Shown: positions 1 to 11,445 of the stretch, one piece after another | Position numbering within the stretch: the stretch's first letter is position 1 | Layout: every line of letters begins with the position of its first letter | NCBI RefSeq assembly: GCF_016545825.1 | Contig: NC_052621.1 | Location: forward strand, 12,858,199 to 12,922,198 | Direction: 5' to 3' | Origin: Eucalyptus grandis | Taxonomy: Eukaryota > Streptophyta > Magnoliopsida > Myrtales > Myrtaceae | Length of the DNA: 64,000 bases | Notes under the pieces: model-generated | Seen by the model: only the letters and a program-made list of their open reading frames with translations | The model's database searches: none | Told to the model about the DNA's origin: nothing | Program-made: the position numbers and the translations under genes

Positions 1-1163
1 TTCGCCAATCATTGGATCTTTAATCTCTGAATCAATCATGATCAATTAAAGGATTATGTTATGTTATATCCAACCAAGAGATCTTCTTCATCGATAAGGT
101 CAAATCCTTAATGAAACACCAAGTTACGATAACCCTTCTTCGACGGTCTAGAAGCTGTCGATGAGAATAGACTTTGAGTCTTGAGTGCAGCGGTCCTGGA
201 GGTCTTCGGACTTTGAATAGAAGAGTCTCGCAAATCTTCGGACTAGGCGATGGAAACGTTTTGTCAGCTTCAAAATATTCTAGGAAGATTTCTCCAACAG
301 TTTCCATGTACCTTTATGAAAAAACTTAAAATTAGGGGTGAGTGGTTTTAGGGGAACCTATCATTTTGGGACTGTTTATTAGTTTTTGGAAGTTGGAACT
401 TATCTATAGACCCTAGTGCTATCCTAAAACCGATCTAGTTGGTCTAGTTCGATTGTAGGGTCTAATACAGGAAATGACCAATTTATTTTTTATTTTCTAT
501 TTTATTTGGTATTCCTTGAGAGTGTTGCTCAAGATGTCTTTGAATTAAGGTAGGTCTAGTCCAGTTTCAAGGTGTACCTTGGACCGGTGCTTGCTCTTAA
601 AATAGGAGGAATGTCAAAAGTTCTACTCTTAGTATCGCTCTTCCTCAAATTACACATCAGCAGTGTTAGAACATATCACACCCTAGAAATTATTAGGTAG
701 GATGGCTCCATAAAGTTGTTAACTCTTGACACAGCATGATACGGAGTTAACTTGGCTCGAATTCAACAAAAATGGATTAGATTGTCTCTTATAAATTACC
801 TACTAAATCTGTGAGGTGCCGTTTGTAACATTTAAGTAATTGAATTAATGGGTCATTTTTTAACATGATACAATTAAACTATGATAGTTCCAACGAAAGC
901 AGTTTATTCACATTATATGATGGTATTATGCCACTTGTGGCTTAAAGTACTATAGATGTTTTCAGTTAGAATCATATATACACCGGTTAGTCCATCACCT
1001 AAATTGGTGGACTATCGTGTGGCAAATTGGCTGAACTTTTCCTTTTTTAAGTGTTCAATTAGTAATTTTTTTAATGCTAAAAGTCCTAAAAATTAGCCAA
1101 AATTAGTCCTAATTTTTTTTTTTTGTGTTCAATTAGTAATTGGCTGAACTTGACCCATGACCA
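1..1163. other. Intergenic, no gene recognised
   Basis: AT-rich sequence with no open reading frame that looks like a known protein on either strand. The right end holds a short direct repeat: a stretch reading aattggctgaactt occurs near 1024 and again near 1138, and gtgttcaattagtaatt near 1051 and 1125, so about 75-115 bp was duplicated locally. Confidence 0.5.
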
Positions 1164-1408
1164 TAAGGTTATGTTTGGTAATTTTCTATTCTCGGAAATA
1201 ATTTATATTAAGAAATAGTTTTTTTTTTTTTTTTTTTCGAGAACAAGAAGTAGATTCTTTTTATTTCTTATTTCTATTCCAAATTTATTCTCCGGTTACT
1301 TTTCTATTCCCTAGAAAAATTAGCTGACATTATCAAATAAATTTCTGTACGTTTTATGTTTTAAGGAACAAAAGATGAAAAAAATAATAATTACCAAACA
1401 TACCTTAA
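1164..1408. mobile_element. MITE-like element (about 245 bp)
   Basis: The two ends are inverted copies: the left end reads taaggttatgtttggtaat, and the reverse complement of the right end reads ttaaggtatgtttggtaat. The interior is AT-rich with a long T run and has no coding potential. This is the layout of a non-autonomous DNA transposon. I see no convincing target duplication, so the superfamily is open. Confidence 0.55.
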
Positions 1409-2357
1409 GACAAACACACGAAACCTCTGAATTGCAATGACAACGTTGGGCCGTTGGGCTTTTTCCTGCCGCAGGTCTGAGCCTGAGCTCATTTCAGTGA
1501 CGACAATTCATCCGCACCGCCTGTTCTTTGCTTTTCCTTGATTGGAAATAGGAAGATTCTGATCCTTTTCTGCTTTCCCAGTTTCAATTCGTTCAGTTGC
1601 TCCTCACACTCCCCAGTTCAGACGTCACTCTTCTTAACTTTGTTTGCTTCGGAAACTCTTGGACGGTCGCCTCCAAACGTAAGTGCAATCACCCATTAGA
1701 TGGTAGTGGTTTCTCGTCCTGTCCGCTTTGAATAAGCTGAAAATGCCTTTTTTTTTTCATCATCCAATTTGGCGAATGGAGTGTTGTTTCCCTGCTTGTT
1801 TGAATGAATGAACTGATCGACATGCAAGACATAACTTTACTATACTACTGAACTTTCGGCTGTGGAGATTAGTGGCTCACATGTGGAAATTCAGCCCATG
1901 TCATGATTAGCAATCGTTGGTATTTTGTTAGTCAAGTATAGGAAATTTATGCTTTGGAAGAGACATGTGAGAGACATGTCGCATGTCCTTAAATAGAGAT
2001 TTTTCTGGCATTTCTTTTAGTTTTTGAATTGAATTTGCTGAGGCACCTGGTGGGTTAAGGCTTGGCTTGATGTTTGTTTCGTTGTTAGTTCAAACCTAAC
2101 CGCCATGATTCTGATAGGTGTTTAAAATAAATTGTTCCTGTACTCTAAAATGTGTGTAGGTCGTCAGGAATAGTTTTCTTGTTCTGGTCTTGGCCTTCTG
2201 CAGAATAACGGAAGCAATGCATTAACAAGTAAGATTAACTTTGATTCTGGTTTTTCCTGTCCATTGTGCTTTTAAAAGATCCGGGGCCTATGTTTTTTTT
2301 CACATAAGTGGAAACTAAATTTACTTGTGTCAATTTACTCATTTATGATAACATGTA
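1409..2357. other. Region upstream of the UPF0548 copy
   Basis: Contains pyrimidine-rich sequence resembling a plant 5' leader at about 1560-1680, ending in a good splice-donor context (cgtaagt near 1679). This could be the remnant of the leader or first coding exon of the UPF0548 gene, since full-length family members start about 20 residues upstream of the first recognisable exon. I could not find an ATG-led reading frame there matching the expected N-terminus. Confidence 0.35.
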
Positions 2358-4282
2358 ATGTATGGATCACCCAGTTCTGGTCCTTTCACCTACGATGCTA
2401 AATACAGAGGGGTGACGGCGAAGGCTGTGTCAATCCTCAAGGAGGATGGCGAACTCTACAAGGATGAGTTCTTACTCAACCATGACCGTGTTTTAGTTGG
2501 TTCCGGTCGTGGTACCTATGAAAAAGGCAAGAATGCTCTTGAGAGTTGGAGGTCTGTTCATATGTTCCATGTAGGTGAAGCTCGTGCAGGTCTACATTCC
2601 TATCATGAGACTTGGTTGCATTTGTAAGCATTTTGGGTTGCACTGGGCAATTGTTGATTGCAAGACTCAAGTTCAGACTGGGGTGAATTTTTGCGTTTGC
2701 GTCAAGGAATTTATGCCTTGGCTTGTGATGCCTCTTGAAGTGGTCTTTGTAAATGAAAGCCAGAAGTCTAAGAAGGGTGTGGCTTCCTTTCACTTCGGCG
2801 GTGGTACACTTAAAGGTCACCTGTTGGTTAGTAACTTCCCTTGATCTCAAGTACAACACGGGTACTTATATGAATAAGTGTGGCTCAAATGTCAACAAAC
2901 GTCATCTTGTGGCTTCCTGGTTATAATGATTTTTTCTGTAGTGATGCTTATGATGAATACTAGTTTTTACACTTCTTGTACCTTCTTTCATGACCTATAA
3001 AATTTTTTCAGATGCATGTTTCAATGTTAGCTTGGAATAGCATTGAATGTCTTTTAGGCAACCTACACTATGTTATTAGTCAAGCTATTTTGCATCTCAT
3101 CAATAACCCTTGAGTTTATTTTGTGTGATTTGCAGAATTCCATGTGACTATCCTTGGTCACTATTCCTGTCACCTACGAGCATGTCTTGAGTTTTCATTT
3201 TGGTTCTTTGTTCTTCTGTGCAGTATGTTTTGCTGCTTTTACCTTAATTTGCAAGTTGTACTGGGGATTTCAATACCATAAGCTTTCTTCTCTAAAGTTT
3301 TCGATGTACTATTTGGTTAGGGAGACATGACAGTGGGCTATATCCCTTGTATGTAATTCAATTAAGCAGTTCACTTCTCTGCTGCCTTCTTATTCTTACA
3401 AGCTGAAAGCTCGTCATCTAATAGTCAAAATAAAGCATAAGGAATTATAAACCATGGCGGAAGACTAATTAGGATCCATATCTTTTCTAATCAGTTGCTC
3501 TACCATCGAGTGTGCGAATTGGGTGCATGCATATGTGTCCTTCCTTGCCCCATTCTAAGCCACCTGTTCTGAGTATATTTAATTTTTTTCGATATTGTCT
3601 CCTACAGAAGTCGTCATTGCTTCAGTCTAGTTGGCAGCTCCTTTCCGGCCACAGATTTTAGTTCTTGTCATCTGAAAGTTGTAGCAAATACTATAATGCT
3701 AGCATTTATTAGACCTCTAAGAACACAAAAATATGTGGAAATTAAGCTCATCAGCCCTTAGGCTGATGACAACAATAGGCTTATCAATTGGGTCTTCGTG
3801 ATTTCATAATGCCGCCCCCTTTGATTATTGATAAGTTGTCTTGACCTTCCGACAAGACTAGAGATCAACAACCTTCAAATCTTCCATTTGTCACGTCTTT
3901 TCATTATCTTTATATCTTGATAAGAACCTTCTGTCACATATTATTAGGCGGTGTTGGCAAAGTCTGTTTCAATCATCTGACATGGCAAACCAGCCGTACC
4001 TCTCAGTTTCTCCTAGTTGAAAATGTTTTCTTTGGGCATATGACCAAGTTTTATTCATCAAGGCTTCTTAAATAATAATGTGGCATTTGATTTTGCTGCA
4101 AGCTGGGGAAGAGAGCTTTTCAATTGGGCTGGACGAGGACAATCAAGTGTGGTATGGAATACCCTCTTTCTCAAACCCTGCTGACTTTCTATCTTTCACT
4201 GGTTACCCATGTACAACTCAGGCAGAAGGGCTTTGCTCATCAATGTAGTACTGCTGTCCCGAAACATTTAAGAGCTTCTTAG
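2358..4282 (+). pseudogene. UPF0548 (DUF1990) family gene, decayed copy
   Basis: Three blocks match the plant UPF0548 family (Arabidopsis At2g17695 type, function not established). Block 1, 2358-2551, encodes GPFTYDAKYRGVTAK and LLNHDRVLVGSGRGTYEKGK. Block 2, about 2628-2826, encodes FGLHWAIVDCKTQVQTG, FCVCVKEFMPWLVMPLEVV and GGGTLKGHLL. Block 3, about 4102-4282, encodes the AGEESFSIGLDEDNQVWY end. The donors are intact (gtctgt at 2552, gttagt at 2827), but to keep frame both acceptors would have to lie where the sequence reads AA instead of AG (before 2628 and before 4102). Using the next AG in each case shifts the frame by one. In block 3, after GYP, two bases are missing relative to the expected tyrosine codon, giving an early stop; the correct frame resumes as VQLRQKGFAHQ and runs to 4282. 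The N-terminal exon is not found. Recognition of the family is firm; calling it a pseudogene rests on these breaks. Confidence 0.75.
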
Positions 4283-5909
4283 CTACCTGTACTTAATGTT
4301 GCAAGTTGTGTACAAGTGTAACATGATTATGTCCTCATGATAACTTTTTGCTAAATCAATGTCAGTCAGATGAAAAATGAGACGCAATATGTTCTCATGA
4401 TATCAATTTTCGATACCAGGGTACATCTTTTGTGCAAACATGATATGTTTGCTGAGTGAATGACGTGAACTGGAATGCCAACTAATTGATGGCTTAAATT
4501 TGCTTTACAACTGCAAGCTTCTGTACGTGAGGTTTGGAAATTGTGTAATATCTATCACACTTGAAGAGGGATAGCAAACTAGATTCTGAAGTAATGGTAG
4601 CTTCCAGAAGTCTGCAATTTTATGCATAAGCCAAGTCTATTCTATTGAAATACAGCATACCGTGTTAATATTGTCCTCAACTAAATTTTGAATTAAGTAT
4701 AGTTCAAATATAAGTCATGATGAGCAAAACGCTATGCAAGACACTTTAGTTCGTCAACTTATCACTCAGTTTGACTATGATCACTCATCTCTAATGCCCA
4801 CTTTGTTTCCATTGCATTTGAACTCTAATGCTGAACGGCATTTTAGAGGCGATCGCCTTTTGCCAATAGGGGGTCCATTGAGTAGTATGTTTCTTGGGTT
4901 CCGTGGGCTCTTATTAGTGCTTGCTTGCTGTCTATTTCATTTAAAAAACAATCCACCTTAAACCCGCCGGCCATTTTTCGACTCATCATGGTTGACTTGC
5001 GAAAGTTCGCACACAAGATCATCAATCTCAAACATGTCATTGGATCTGCTGTCAATTCTGACCTTGCTTTCGCTCTATTGCTCGACTTCCTTACCCTTTT
5101 GCTTCCTTAACAACAATGCTTCGCCTTCAGTAACTTGACCGAAAACTCTGCTTTGATGACAATGGAACTGCTAGAAACTGGAAGAATTTTATTTTGAATG
5201 GGGGGTTTCCAGAGGCAGCGGTGGGGAAAGTCTGAAGATTATTCCAACAACTTTTAGTTCCAAACGAGACTACACGGACTTGAGACCTATCTTTGCTCGT
5301 CCGAGCTTCTCAACTGGATTTCATTTATCATGTCTCAATTCATCCACGGTCCATGCAAGGTGCTGCTGAACATGAATGTGATGAGCCGCGAAGCAATCTA
5401 GCTTAACTATGTATACAGCTTAGGCCATGCAGAAAAAGTATTGTTGCGATTGAACTAAACTGGTGTTGGATTGGTGCTGCAGCTAGATGCTTACAGCTCT
5501 CGGTTCGTCAAGGTGCCTGCTCTCGCCAAATTTTTGTAGGCAGCCTCCATGAACCATTCAGTTAATCTATGTGTTTAGGATTGAAAGATGGTGGACAATC
5601 AGTAGGCATGGGACATTTCGACGTATGAAAGCAGAAGGTTCAAAGTGAAAGAGGTACTTTAATCTATTAGTCAATTGTCACATGCCTAAGTGGGGTTCGC
5701 TTTTCAGATTTTTACAATGCCTTCATTGTCGCGATTGAGCCAACATGGGGATGACGATTTTGGAGCAGATGATTGTACGGGTGTTATCATTGAGACGATA
5801 ATATGATCTTGAAGATTATCAATGATTATGGAGGATCTGATCCCTTGGTGTTGGTGAAGAAGGGGGGAAACTGCTAAATGGTAACAATCATCTCTAGTGG
5901 ATAAATTAA
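4283..5909. other. Intergenic, no gene recognised
   Basis: Several short open frames (for example 4734-4961 plus, 4843-5055 minus, 4925-5110 plus) overlap on opposite strands, and none resembles a known protein. I treat them as chance frames. Confidence 0.5.
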
Positions 5910-6233
5910 TTGGTGAAGCGAGATAATTGGAGCCGTTGGGAGCCCCTCGATCCCTCCTCTGCTCCCTCCTCCGCCTTCAAGCCCATCGACAAGTCCGCCG
6001 TCTCCGGCAACAACTTCAACTCCCGTCGCCTCCTTATGGACCCCAAGGTCCTCTACCTCCTTGCCCCTCACCCAAAATTCATCTGCGTTCACAACGCCTA
6101 CGATGGCTCCTCCCACCTCCAGATTGCCCCTCACCCAAAATCCCTCGACCTCCATCACGCCCTCACGTTCGCTGGCCCCCTCCGGGAGCTCAACGCCGCC
6201 CGCTCTTCCAATCAGTGTGAGTGGCCGCAAAGA
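5910..6233 (+). pseudogene. Unrecognised GC3-rich coding fragment
   Basis: An open frame of about 110 codons stands out because its third codon positions are mostly C or G, unlike the surrounding AT-rich DNA. It reads DPSSAPSSAFKPIDKSAVSG, then MDPKVLYLLAPHPKFICVHN, then QIAPHPKSLDLHHALTFAGP and LRELNAARSSNQ. The peptide looks like real protein, yet I do not recognise the family. It breaks into low-quality sequence after about 6233 (a gtgag donor-like site lies at 6218) and has no recognisable continuation. It is probably a transposed or duplicated piece of a gene. Confidence 0.4.
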
Positions 6234-7440
6234 ACCTGTTCGCTAAGATTATATGCAACCAAGGATTTCGAGAAGGAAGTAAAGAAAGAAAGTGAACATG
6301 GCATTTGAAACTCGTGAAAAATATTCACGATTTCAAGAAGATCACAATAAAAAAAAAAAAATAGTGAAAAGTGAGCTCCACTTGAACACGTGGCAATCAA
6401 TCAAGGAACTGGAATATTAGGCACTACTAGATCATGCAAAATTTTATCATATACAACAGCAACACGATCATATAGCTGATGGACTGGTCGCCTTAATGCT
6501 CCAAACATCACCAATTTATCGCTTGCAGCTAAATGCTCTGACGAGTTTAGGTTAATGAGCTATCATGTTATTTCTTTAACACGATATGATTAAACACTTT
6601 TTAACTCGTTTAATATTAGTTTCAAATACTTTTTTATCCCTAAAAAATTTGCAAAACTAGGGTACCAGACCGGCAAGTTGGTTACCAGCCAATTGTGCAA
6701 AGCACAGGCTAGCCCAACTGGAGGGACTCGCTCCATTGTATCACCTAAGGCGCAGGAGGCTATTACACCTACCTACCTAGCGATAGTTAGAACCGAAGTC
6801 TTAATGTGATGTCTACCTTCACCATCGATGGCCCCCTTAATTCTCAATTAATCTTTGTCTTCCCTATTGAGAGGGAATACATGGTTGATATTACGGGGTC
6901 TTCCACCCTAAGGTGGATCTCCCGCCTGTTTCTTCCCCTTTAGTCTTTTAAGGATTTGCTCAGATTTAAAATGAGACCCATATGAAGAAGAATAAGAAGA
7001 TGAAATGGACAAAATATTGAGTGCACAAAAGAATTTGCGTAATAAAATCCCCAATGTTAACCCAAACTCAAATATACTTTTTAATTGTGTCAATTTAATC
7101 TCCAACCTTTTAACGATATGTCGATTTGGTTCTTCTAATTTTGGCAGAAAATATTCTATGCAGATATCCATCGGCGCTATTGCAGATGACTTTTGGAATT
7201 TTATTTCTTAATTTGCTGAATTTTTTTATTATTTTATTTTCTTTGCTTTCTTTTTTTTTTTTCTTTTTTGATTAAGAGTGACTGGGGGCCATTGGCCACT
7301 AGCCAAAGCCCAGTGACCGTCGTCAGCCAATAGGCAAGAGGTAGCAGCCTCGCCCAAATCTAGGCAAGAGCCTCAACCCTTCGCTTGGACCTAGCGAGGG
7401 GCTGCGGTCCTTGCCAGCCTCGATGAGGGTATGCCCATTG
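6234..7440. other. Intergenic with a truncated TIR-element arm
   Basis: No gene is recognised. From about 7040 to 7440 the sequence passes from an AT-rich arm (tgtgtcaatttaatctccaacctttt) into a GC-rich core with repeated gcgagg, ggcaag and ccagtg words. This matches one half of the arm-plus-core repeat layout seen complete at 14.2-15.05 kb. The other arm is not visible, so it appears truncated. Confidence 0.4.
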
Positions 7441-8300
7441 CATGTGAAGATAAATAATGCAAAAATAAGTTATCGAATAAAATAACATGTGAAGATTATG
7501 ACTTTTTTAATATCATTTTAATTATTGTAAAAGTAACGACGAGTAATTAATGGAATACTTGACAAATCTTTTCAATATTCATTTAGAAAGTAAGAGATTT
7601 GTTGATTACTTGCCAATCTTTTTAATATCGTAAATTACAAGTATGTCTATATAAAGTCATGTATGGTCATAGTGTGTTTCAATTTATATGCATGGATATT
7701 TCATGACTTTTCTTTTTGCACAATTATGGATTGAATGATGCTCGTATTTAAATTCAATTAAGAAGTCAATGCAATTAGCGAATACATGTTGCATAGTCCT
7801 CGCCTTTATCAAAATTAGAAGCCAAACCTGCTGCTCCTAACATCTCTCACTAAAATTTCAGGGGGGAATTCTTGGAAGCTCGAGGAAAAGCATTTTATTG
7901 AGGCATTGCCAGATTGGAATGGACAAAACCACATTAATTTTCTGATGTTTCCGATGAACGTGCAGTGATTAATGTAGACTTAAATCTCTGCAAAAAGATT
8001 TGCAGTCATGGTAAACGAAATACAAGAATACCAATATCACGAGATCAACTTATCCTGCACAAAATTGATTAGAAATTTAACACTACTTGCTCCATGAGAC
8101 CAACTCTCCAGCTTTTGGCTCCACAAAACAACTCAAACGCACCCCGCATTCCCAGATCCTCTCAACTCGACTCCAGCAGGCACGTCGCTTGAAGATTTTG
8201 CCACTGGCTGAACCACTAGAGAACTCTTCATAGGAGAACATCAGAATTTTGTACCTTCTCTTTTTAGGAATCCTTTTTTGCACTATCCTTTCACCACTAA
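7440..8300 (-). other. 3' flank of TIR unit 1 (duplicated)
   Basis: Non-coding sequence downstream of TIR copy A1. It is recognisably repeated at about 19.10-20.05 kb and 27.6-28.75 kb: shared phrases include catgtatggtcatagtgt, cctttatcaaaattagaa and ggaaattcttggaagctg. It therefore marks the left edge of the duplicated TIR units. No coding frame is seen. Confidence 0.6.
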
Positions 8301-8354
8301 TTAAAGCTGAGATAAACGTTAAAGTGGAGACATCCGCTCTTTAACATGCTTTTC

Positions 8355-9118
8355 TCAAAACAAGTTCTCGGGCACATCTAGTTTAAAGTCACGCCGCAAC
8401 GCAATCAAAACTTCTTGAACAACAAGTGGGATTAGTTCATCATCGCTGTCAATTGTCAAGCCACATAAGAAATAAGGTTATTCAAGGACGTGCAAGGACG
8501 ACTCTATTTCGTTCGAAGAAATTACACAGGGGCATATGTTGAAGTGAGTTGGTACCTGATACGGATACCTTCCCATCCGGCAAGGCAGCTAACCTCACGA
8601 AGCGCACTCTTGGCTTCCCTAGTGGCACTCTCGCCACCGCGCATCTCGTGTTTGTCTAACGCATACCGGAATTCTCTTCGCGGGTTTCGCACTTCCCTGG
8701 GTTCTACATTATGAAAGATGGGAAGGGCCCTGTGTCGCATGCTAACCCCGCATTCCATCATTTTGTTGAGCTCGTGGAGGCACCACTTACTGGAAGCGTA
8801 GTTTGGAGACAATACTATAATGTAGATTGTTGACCGTGAGATTGCATTTAGAATCTGTGAGCCAAAGTCCTCACCAATGCGAAGCTCAGTGTCGTCTTTG
8901 AAAACAGAAACTCTAGCTCTTCGGAGGTTGGCATAGAGTTGATAGGTGAAGTTATGACGAGTATCAGCTCCTCTAAAGTTCAAGAATACATTGTATTGGC
9001 CAGTATGAAGACATTTTTGTGAATCTGGCTGTAAGTATCTCCGAACAGTTTGGACTACTGTCTTCGCTAGTTCTTCCTCGCATCTATCAAATACCGCAAA
9101 CCACGAAAAGGATGGCAA
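8355..9118 (-). pseudogene. TIR-domain protein copy A1 (TNL fragment)
   Basis: The minus-strand frame 9118-8522 encodes a nearly complete TIR domain: YNVFLNFRGADTRHNFTYQL near residue 43, FKDDTELRIGEDFGSQI, STIYIIVLSPNYASSKWCLH and ELNKMMEC. The glutamate of WCLHEL, catalytic in TIR NADases, is present. Known TIR genes continue in a second exon; here 8355-8445 gives DDELIPLVVQEVLIALRRDF and KLDVPENLF then stop, stopping just short of an NB-ARC domain. The donor that works in copy A3 (acgtatgcc) reads acatatgcc here, so splicing is probably lost and the frame ends after STYAPV. The frame has no ATG before the TIR motif; either an upstream exon joins at the tttgatag acceptor-like site near 9080 or the start is lost. 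Immune signalling is inferred from the family only. Confidence 0.7.
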
Positions 9119-10085
9119 ATTCGAGTATCAGATCAAGACGGAATGCCGTGAAAGGAAGAAAAATAATTGAAATAATCACCGAAGAAGATAATAGAGGGCA
9201 TTTTTTTTTTATTAGAATAAGATGAATGAATCACCAATGGATTTATTAGAGGGTGACGAGGGAGGAAAGAACGGATTCAAATGATCATGAGAGAAAGAGA
9301 AAGGAACAAAAAGATTAAATCATAATGTTTGTTCGGATGCTAATTGGAGAAAGGAATGAAACAGAATGCAATATGATCATAATTTTTTTTTTGGTCGGTC
9401 AATATGACCATAATTTAATCCCCATATTTGGAGGAATTTAACACGCACATCAAATCGACACCACCCAATCCCTCCTGATCCTTTCTTTTCTTTTTTCTCT
9501 GTTTCCTACCTTATATTCAAACAATACGAAGTCTTTAAAATCCTTTATCGTCCTTGTCAGTCTCCTCTGCCAAACATGATGCAAAAGGGAAGAGAAACAA
9601 AATCGGAGAAAAAAATAATTATTGAAAAGAGGCTAAAAAACATTAGGAACTCCAAGTCAAATCCCCAAACCACCCCAACTTTTCGATTCTAAAATTTGAG
9701 TTTATTCTTTATCTTGCCAACTATATAATGCGTGTTTTCGACAAAAGAAAAAAAATAATTAATGACTATATTTTGAAGGATTTGGAAGAATTTAAAATAC
9801 AAATAAAATCGACTACAGATCCCTCTCGGTCTTTTCCTTTCTTCTATCTCTGTCTCTTTCCTTCTATCCAAACAAGAGAGGAGAGCACCTTTTTTCTTTT
9901 CCCTCAATCTCCTTGACTAAACATGATGCAAGGGAAAGAAAAAAATCAGAGAAAATAATTAATTGAAAAGAGGGTAAAAAACGTGAGGACCTCCAATCTC
10001 AAATCCCCAAACATCCTAACTTTCAGTTACTAGAATTAATTCGAGTCATTCTTTATCTGGCCAACCATACATCACGTGTCGAACA
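9119..10085. repeat. A1-B1 spacer with a tandem duplication of about 350 bp
   Basis: Two adjacent stretches, roughly 9430-9740 and 9785-10088, are diverged copies of each other. Both run through a pyrimidine-rich block, then aaacatgatgcaa, gagaaaataattaattgaaaagagg, tcaaatccccaaac and ttctttatctggccaac. The matching spacer in unit 3 (about 21.23-21.54 kb) has a single copy. No coding sequence is recognised. Confidence 0.6.
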
Positions 10086-10604
10086 TTATTGAGGAAAGAG
10101 AATTGGGTGGAGATGAGGTTGGTACCCGTCAGTGACCTTCCATCCCTGCAACATGCTCACGTCTTCAATTGCTCTCTGCACTCCCTCCGAATCAGAAAGG
10201 CGGATCTTTCGAAAACTTCCGGTCAAGTATCGCAAGTGCGAGGGCTCCACTCGGTTGAAAATGGGCAACACCATCTGCCGTGCGCTTCTGTTGCCCTCCA
10301 TCATCTGGACGAGCCCACGGAGGCACCAATCGCTGGACGGGTAGTCTTCCGAGAGGATCGGGATGCAGATCTTGGACCGCCAAACGGCTGCGTCGGGAAG
10401 TTGCGATGATGAGCCGACCGCCTGGCTTTCGTTGGGTCCACATACAGAGACTCCGGCGGCGGCGAGGCAGGCATGGAGGCGACCGGGGAAGGACTCAGGA
10501 GTAGCGTTGGAGCCTCCTGGAAAGCTCAAAAACACATCGTAATGCGTCCAGCCGCATGCGACTGGACCTGCACGAGAAACACATGAAGCCAGAGCGCCGG
10601 CCAT
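10086..10604 (-). CDS. TIR-only protein copy B1, catalytic Glu replaced
   Basis: A 172-residue uninterrupted frame starting at an ATG (10604) that is conserved in copy B2, where MAGALASCVSRAGPV aligns with MDNALTLSFSHAGPV. The TIR domain runs from HYDVFLSFPGGSNATPESF (residue about 22) through SKICIPILSEDYPSSDWCLR, GLVQMMEG and MVLPIFNRVEPSHLRYLTGS to GYQPHLH. Typical TIRs have GxDTR after FLSF and WCLxEL later; here the first is GGSNAT and the second is WCLRGL, so the glutamate needed for NAD hydrolysis is glycine. No donor follows the TIR exon and no NB-ARC or LRR is found, so the product would be TIR-only. A second minus frame upstream (10791-10495, starting MMVKTPRN) may be part of the leader. 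It could be expressed or simply a long relic; protein-level function is unknown. Confidence 0.55.
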   Translation of the reverse strand: MAGALASCVSRAGPVACGWTHYDVFLSFPGGSNATPESFPGRLHACLAAAGVSVCGPNESQAVGSSSQLPDAAVWRSKICIPILSEDYPSSDWCLRGLVQMMEGNRSARQMVLPIFNRVEPSHLRYLTGSFRKIRLSDSEGVQRAIEDVSMLQGWKVTDGYQPHLHPILFPQ

Positions 10605-11287
10605 CGATTTCTTCTTTTACTCTGATCGGATTGTGTCCCCTCTCTGCCTCCTCTCCCTCTCTTAAAATGGAACGGGACTGGCCACTTGCGTCCTCCAGAT
10701 CCGAGATCAAATTGCCCGGATCCTTCTCGGCTGCTGCACCTTCACGCGGAGGGGAAATGGCGTGGAGATTTCTCGGCGTCTTCACCATCATTTCCTCTCC
10801 GCGTCTGCGCGTGATTGATTCCTTTCCAATTAAGAAAAGTGAACAAGGCAGACGGTAAAGCGAGTTTTAACCTTGGCATAATGATTGCTGGGCCGGTTGA
10901 CTGCACGAAAGATCCAAAGACCAAAGTGCATGGTGGATTCTCGGCGTCGTCCCAGAGCCCGATAATTAGGCCTTTATTTTCCTCTCCACGTGGTGAGCAT
11001 TATCTCCATTATTGACTGTACAGTTTGCACGCTTCATCCTCATCTCTTCTAGAGATATAATAGTGCCTTATTATTTCCGAGACAAAATTAAAAATCCCTT
11101 CATTTTCTTTTTGGACGGGTAGGCCTGAAACTTTATAATGCAGACGAATTATAATTTTTTTATTTTGTACATTTATTTAACACCTAAAATTGGCTCATCG
11201 TCCAGACTCTAAAGTTTTGATAGTCTGAAAACATTACCATTAAAAAAATTAAAAAATGTAAAATAGGTAGAAGCTCCAACATTAATA
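10605..11287. other. Upstream region of B1
   Basis: Probable 5' leader and promoter side of B1. A 98-codon minus-strand frame (10791-10495) overlaps the B1 start in another phase and has no known match. The rest is AT-rich with no recognised feature. Confidence 0.4.
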
Positions 11288-11445
11288 GTGCGTTTGTTTC
11301 GCGGGAAATGAATGATTAAAAAAAACCTAAACATGAAAAATAAATAATTTTAAAAATATTTTTTTATTTCAAGCAATACAAGAAATCATTTATAGGACAA
11401 TATTTCCAAATTCTTCATTATTTGCGAAACAAACTGAGCCTAACT
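11288..11445. mobile_element. Short MITE
   Basis: About 155 bp with inverted ends: left gtttgtttcgcgggaaatga, right (reverse complement) gtttgtttcgcaaataatga. The interior is A/T-rich and non-coding. The flanks both carry taa, which could be a 3-bp target duplication, but such a short match may be chance. Confidence 0.5.

Noticed and set aside
2476..2859. 127-codon minus-strand open frame
   Set aside because: It is antisense to the UPF0548 blocks, which have clear family similarity on the plus strand; the minus frame resembles nothing.
4734..5110. Overlapping small frames considered as a short gene after the UPF0548 copy
   Set aside because: Three frames on two strands with no codon bias, splice support or recognised similarity.
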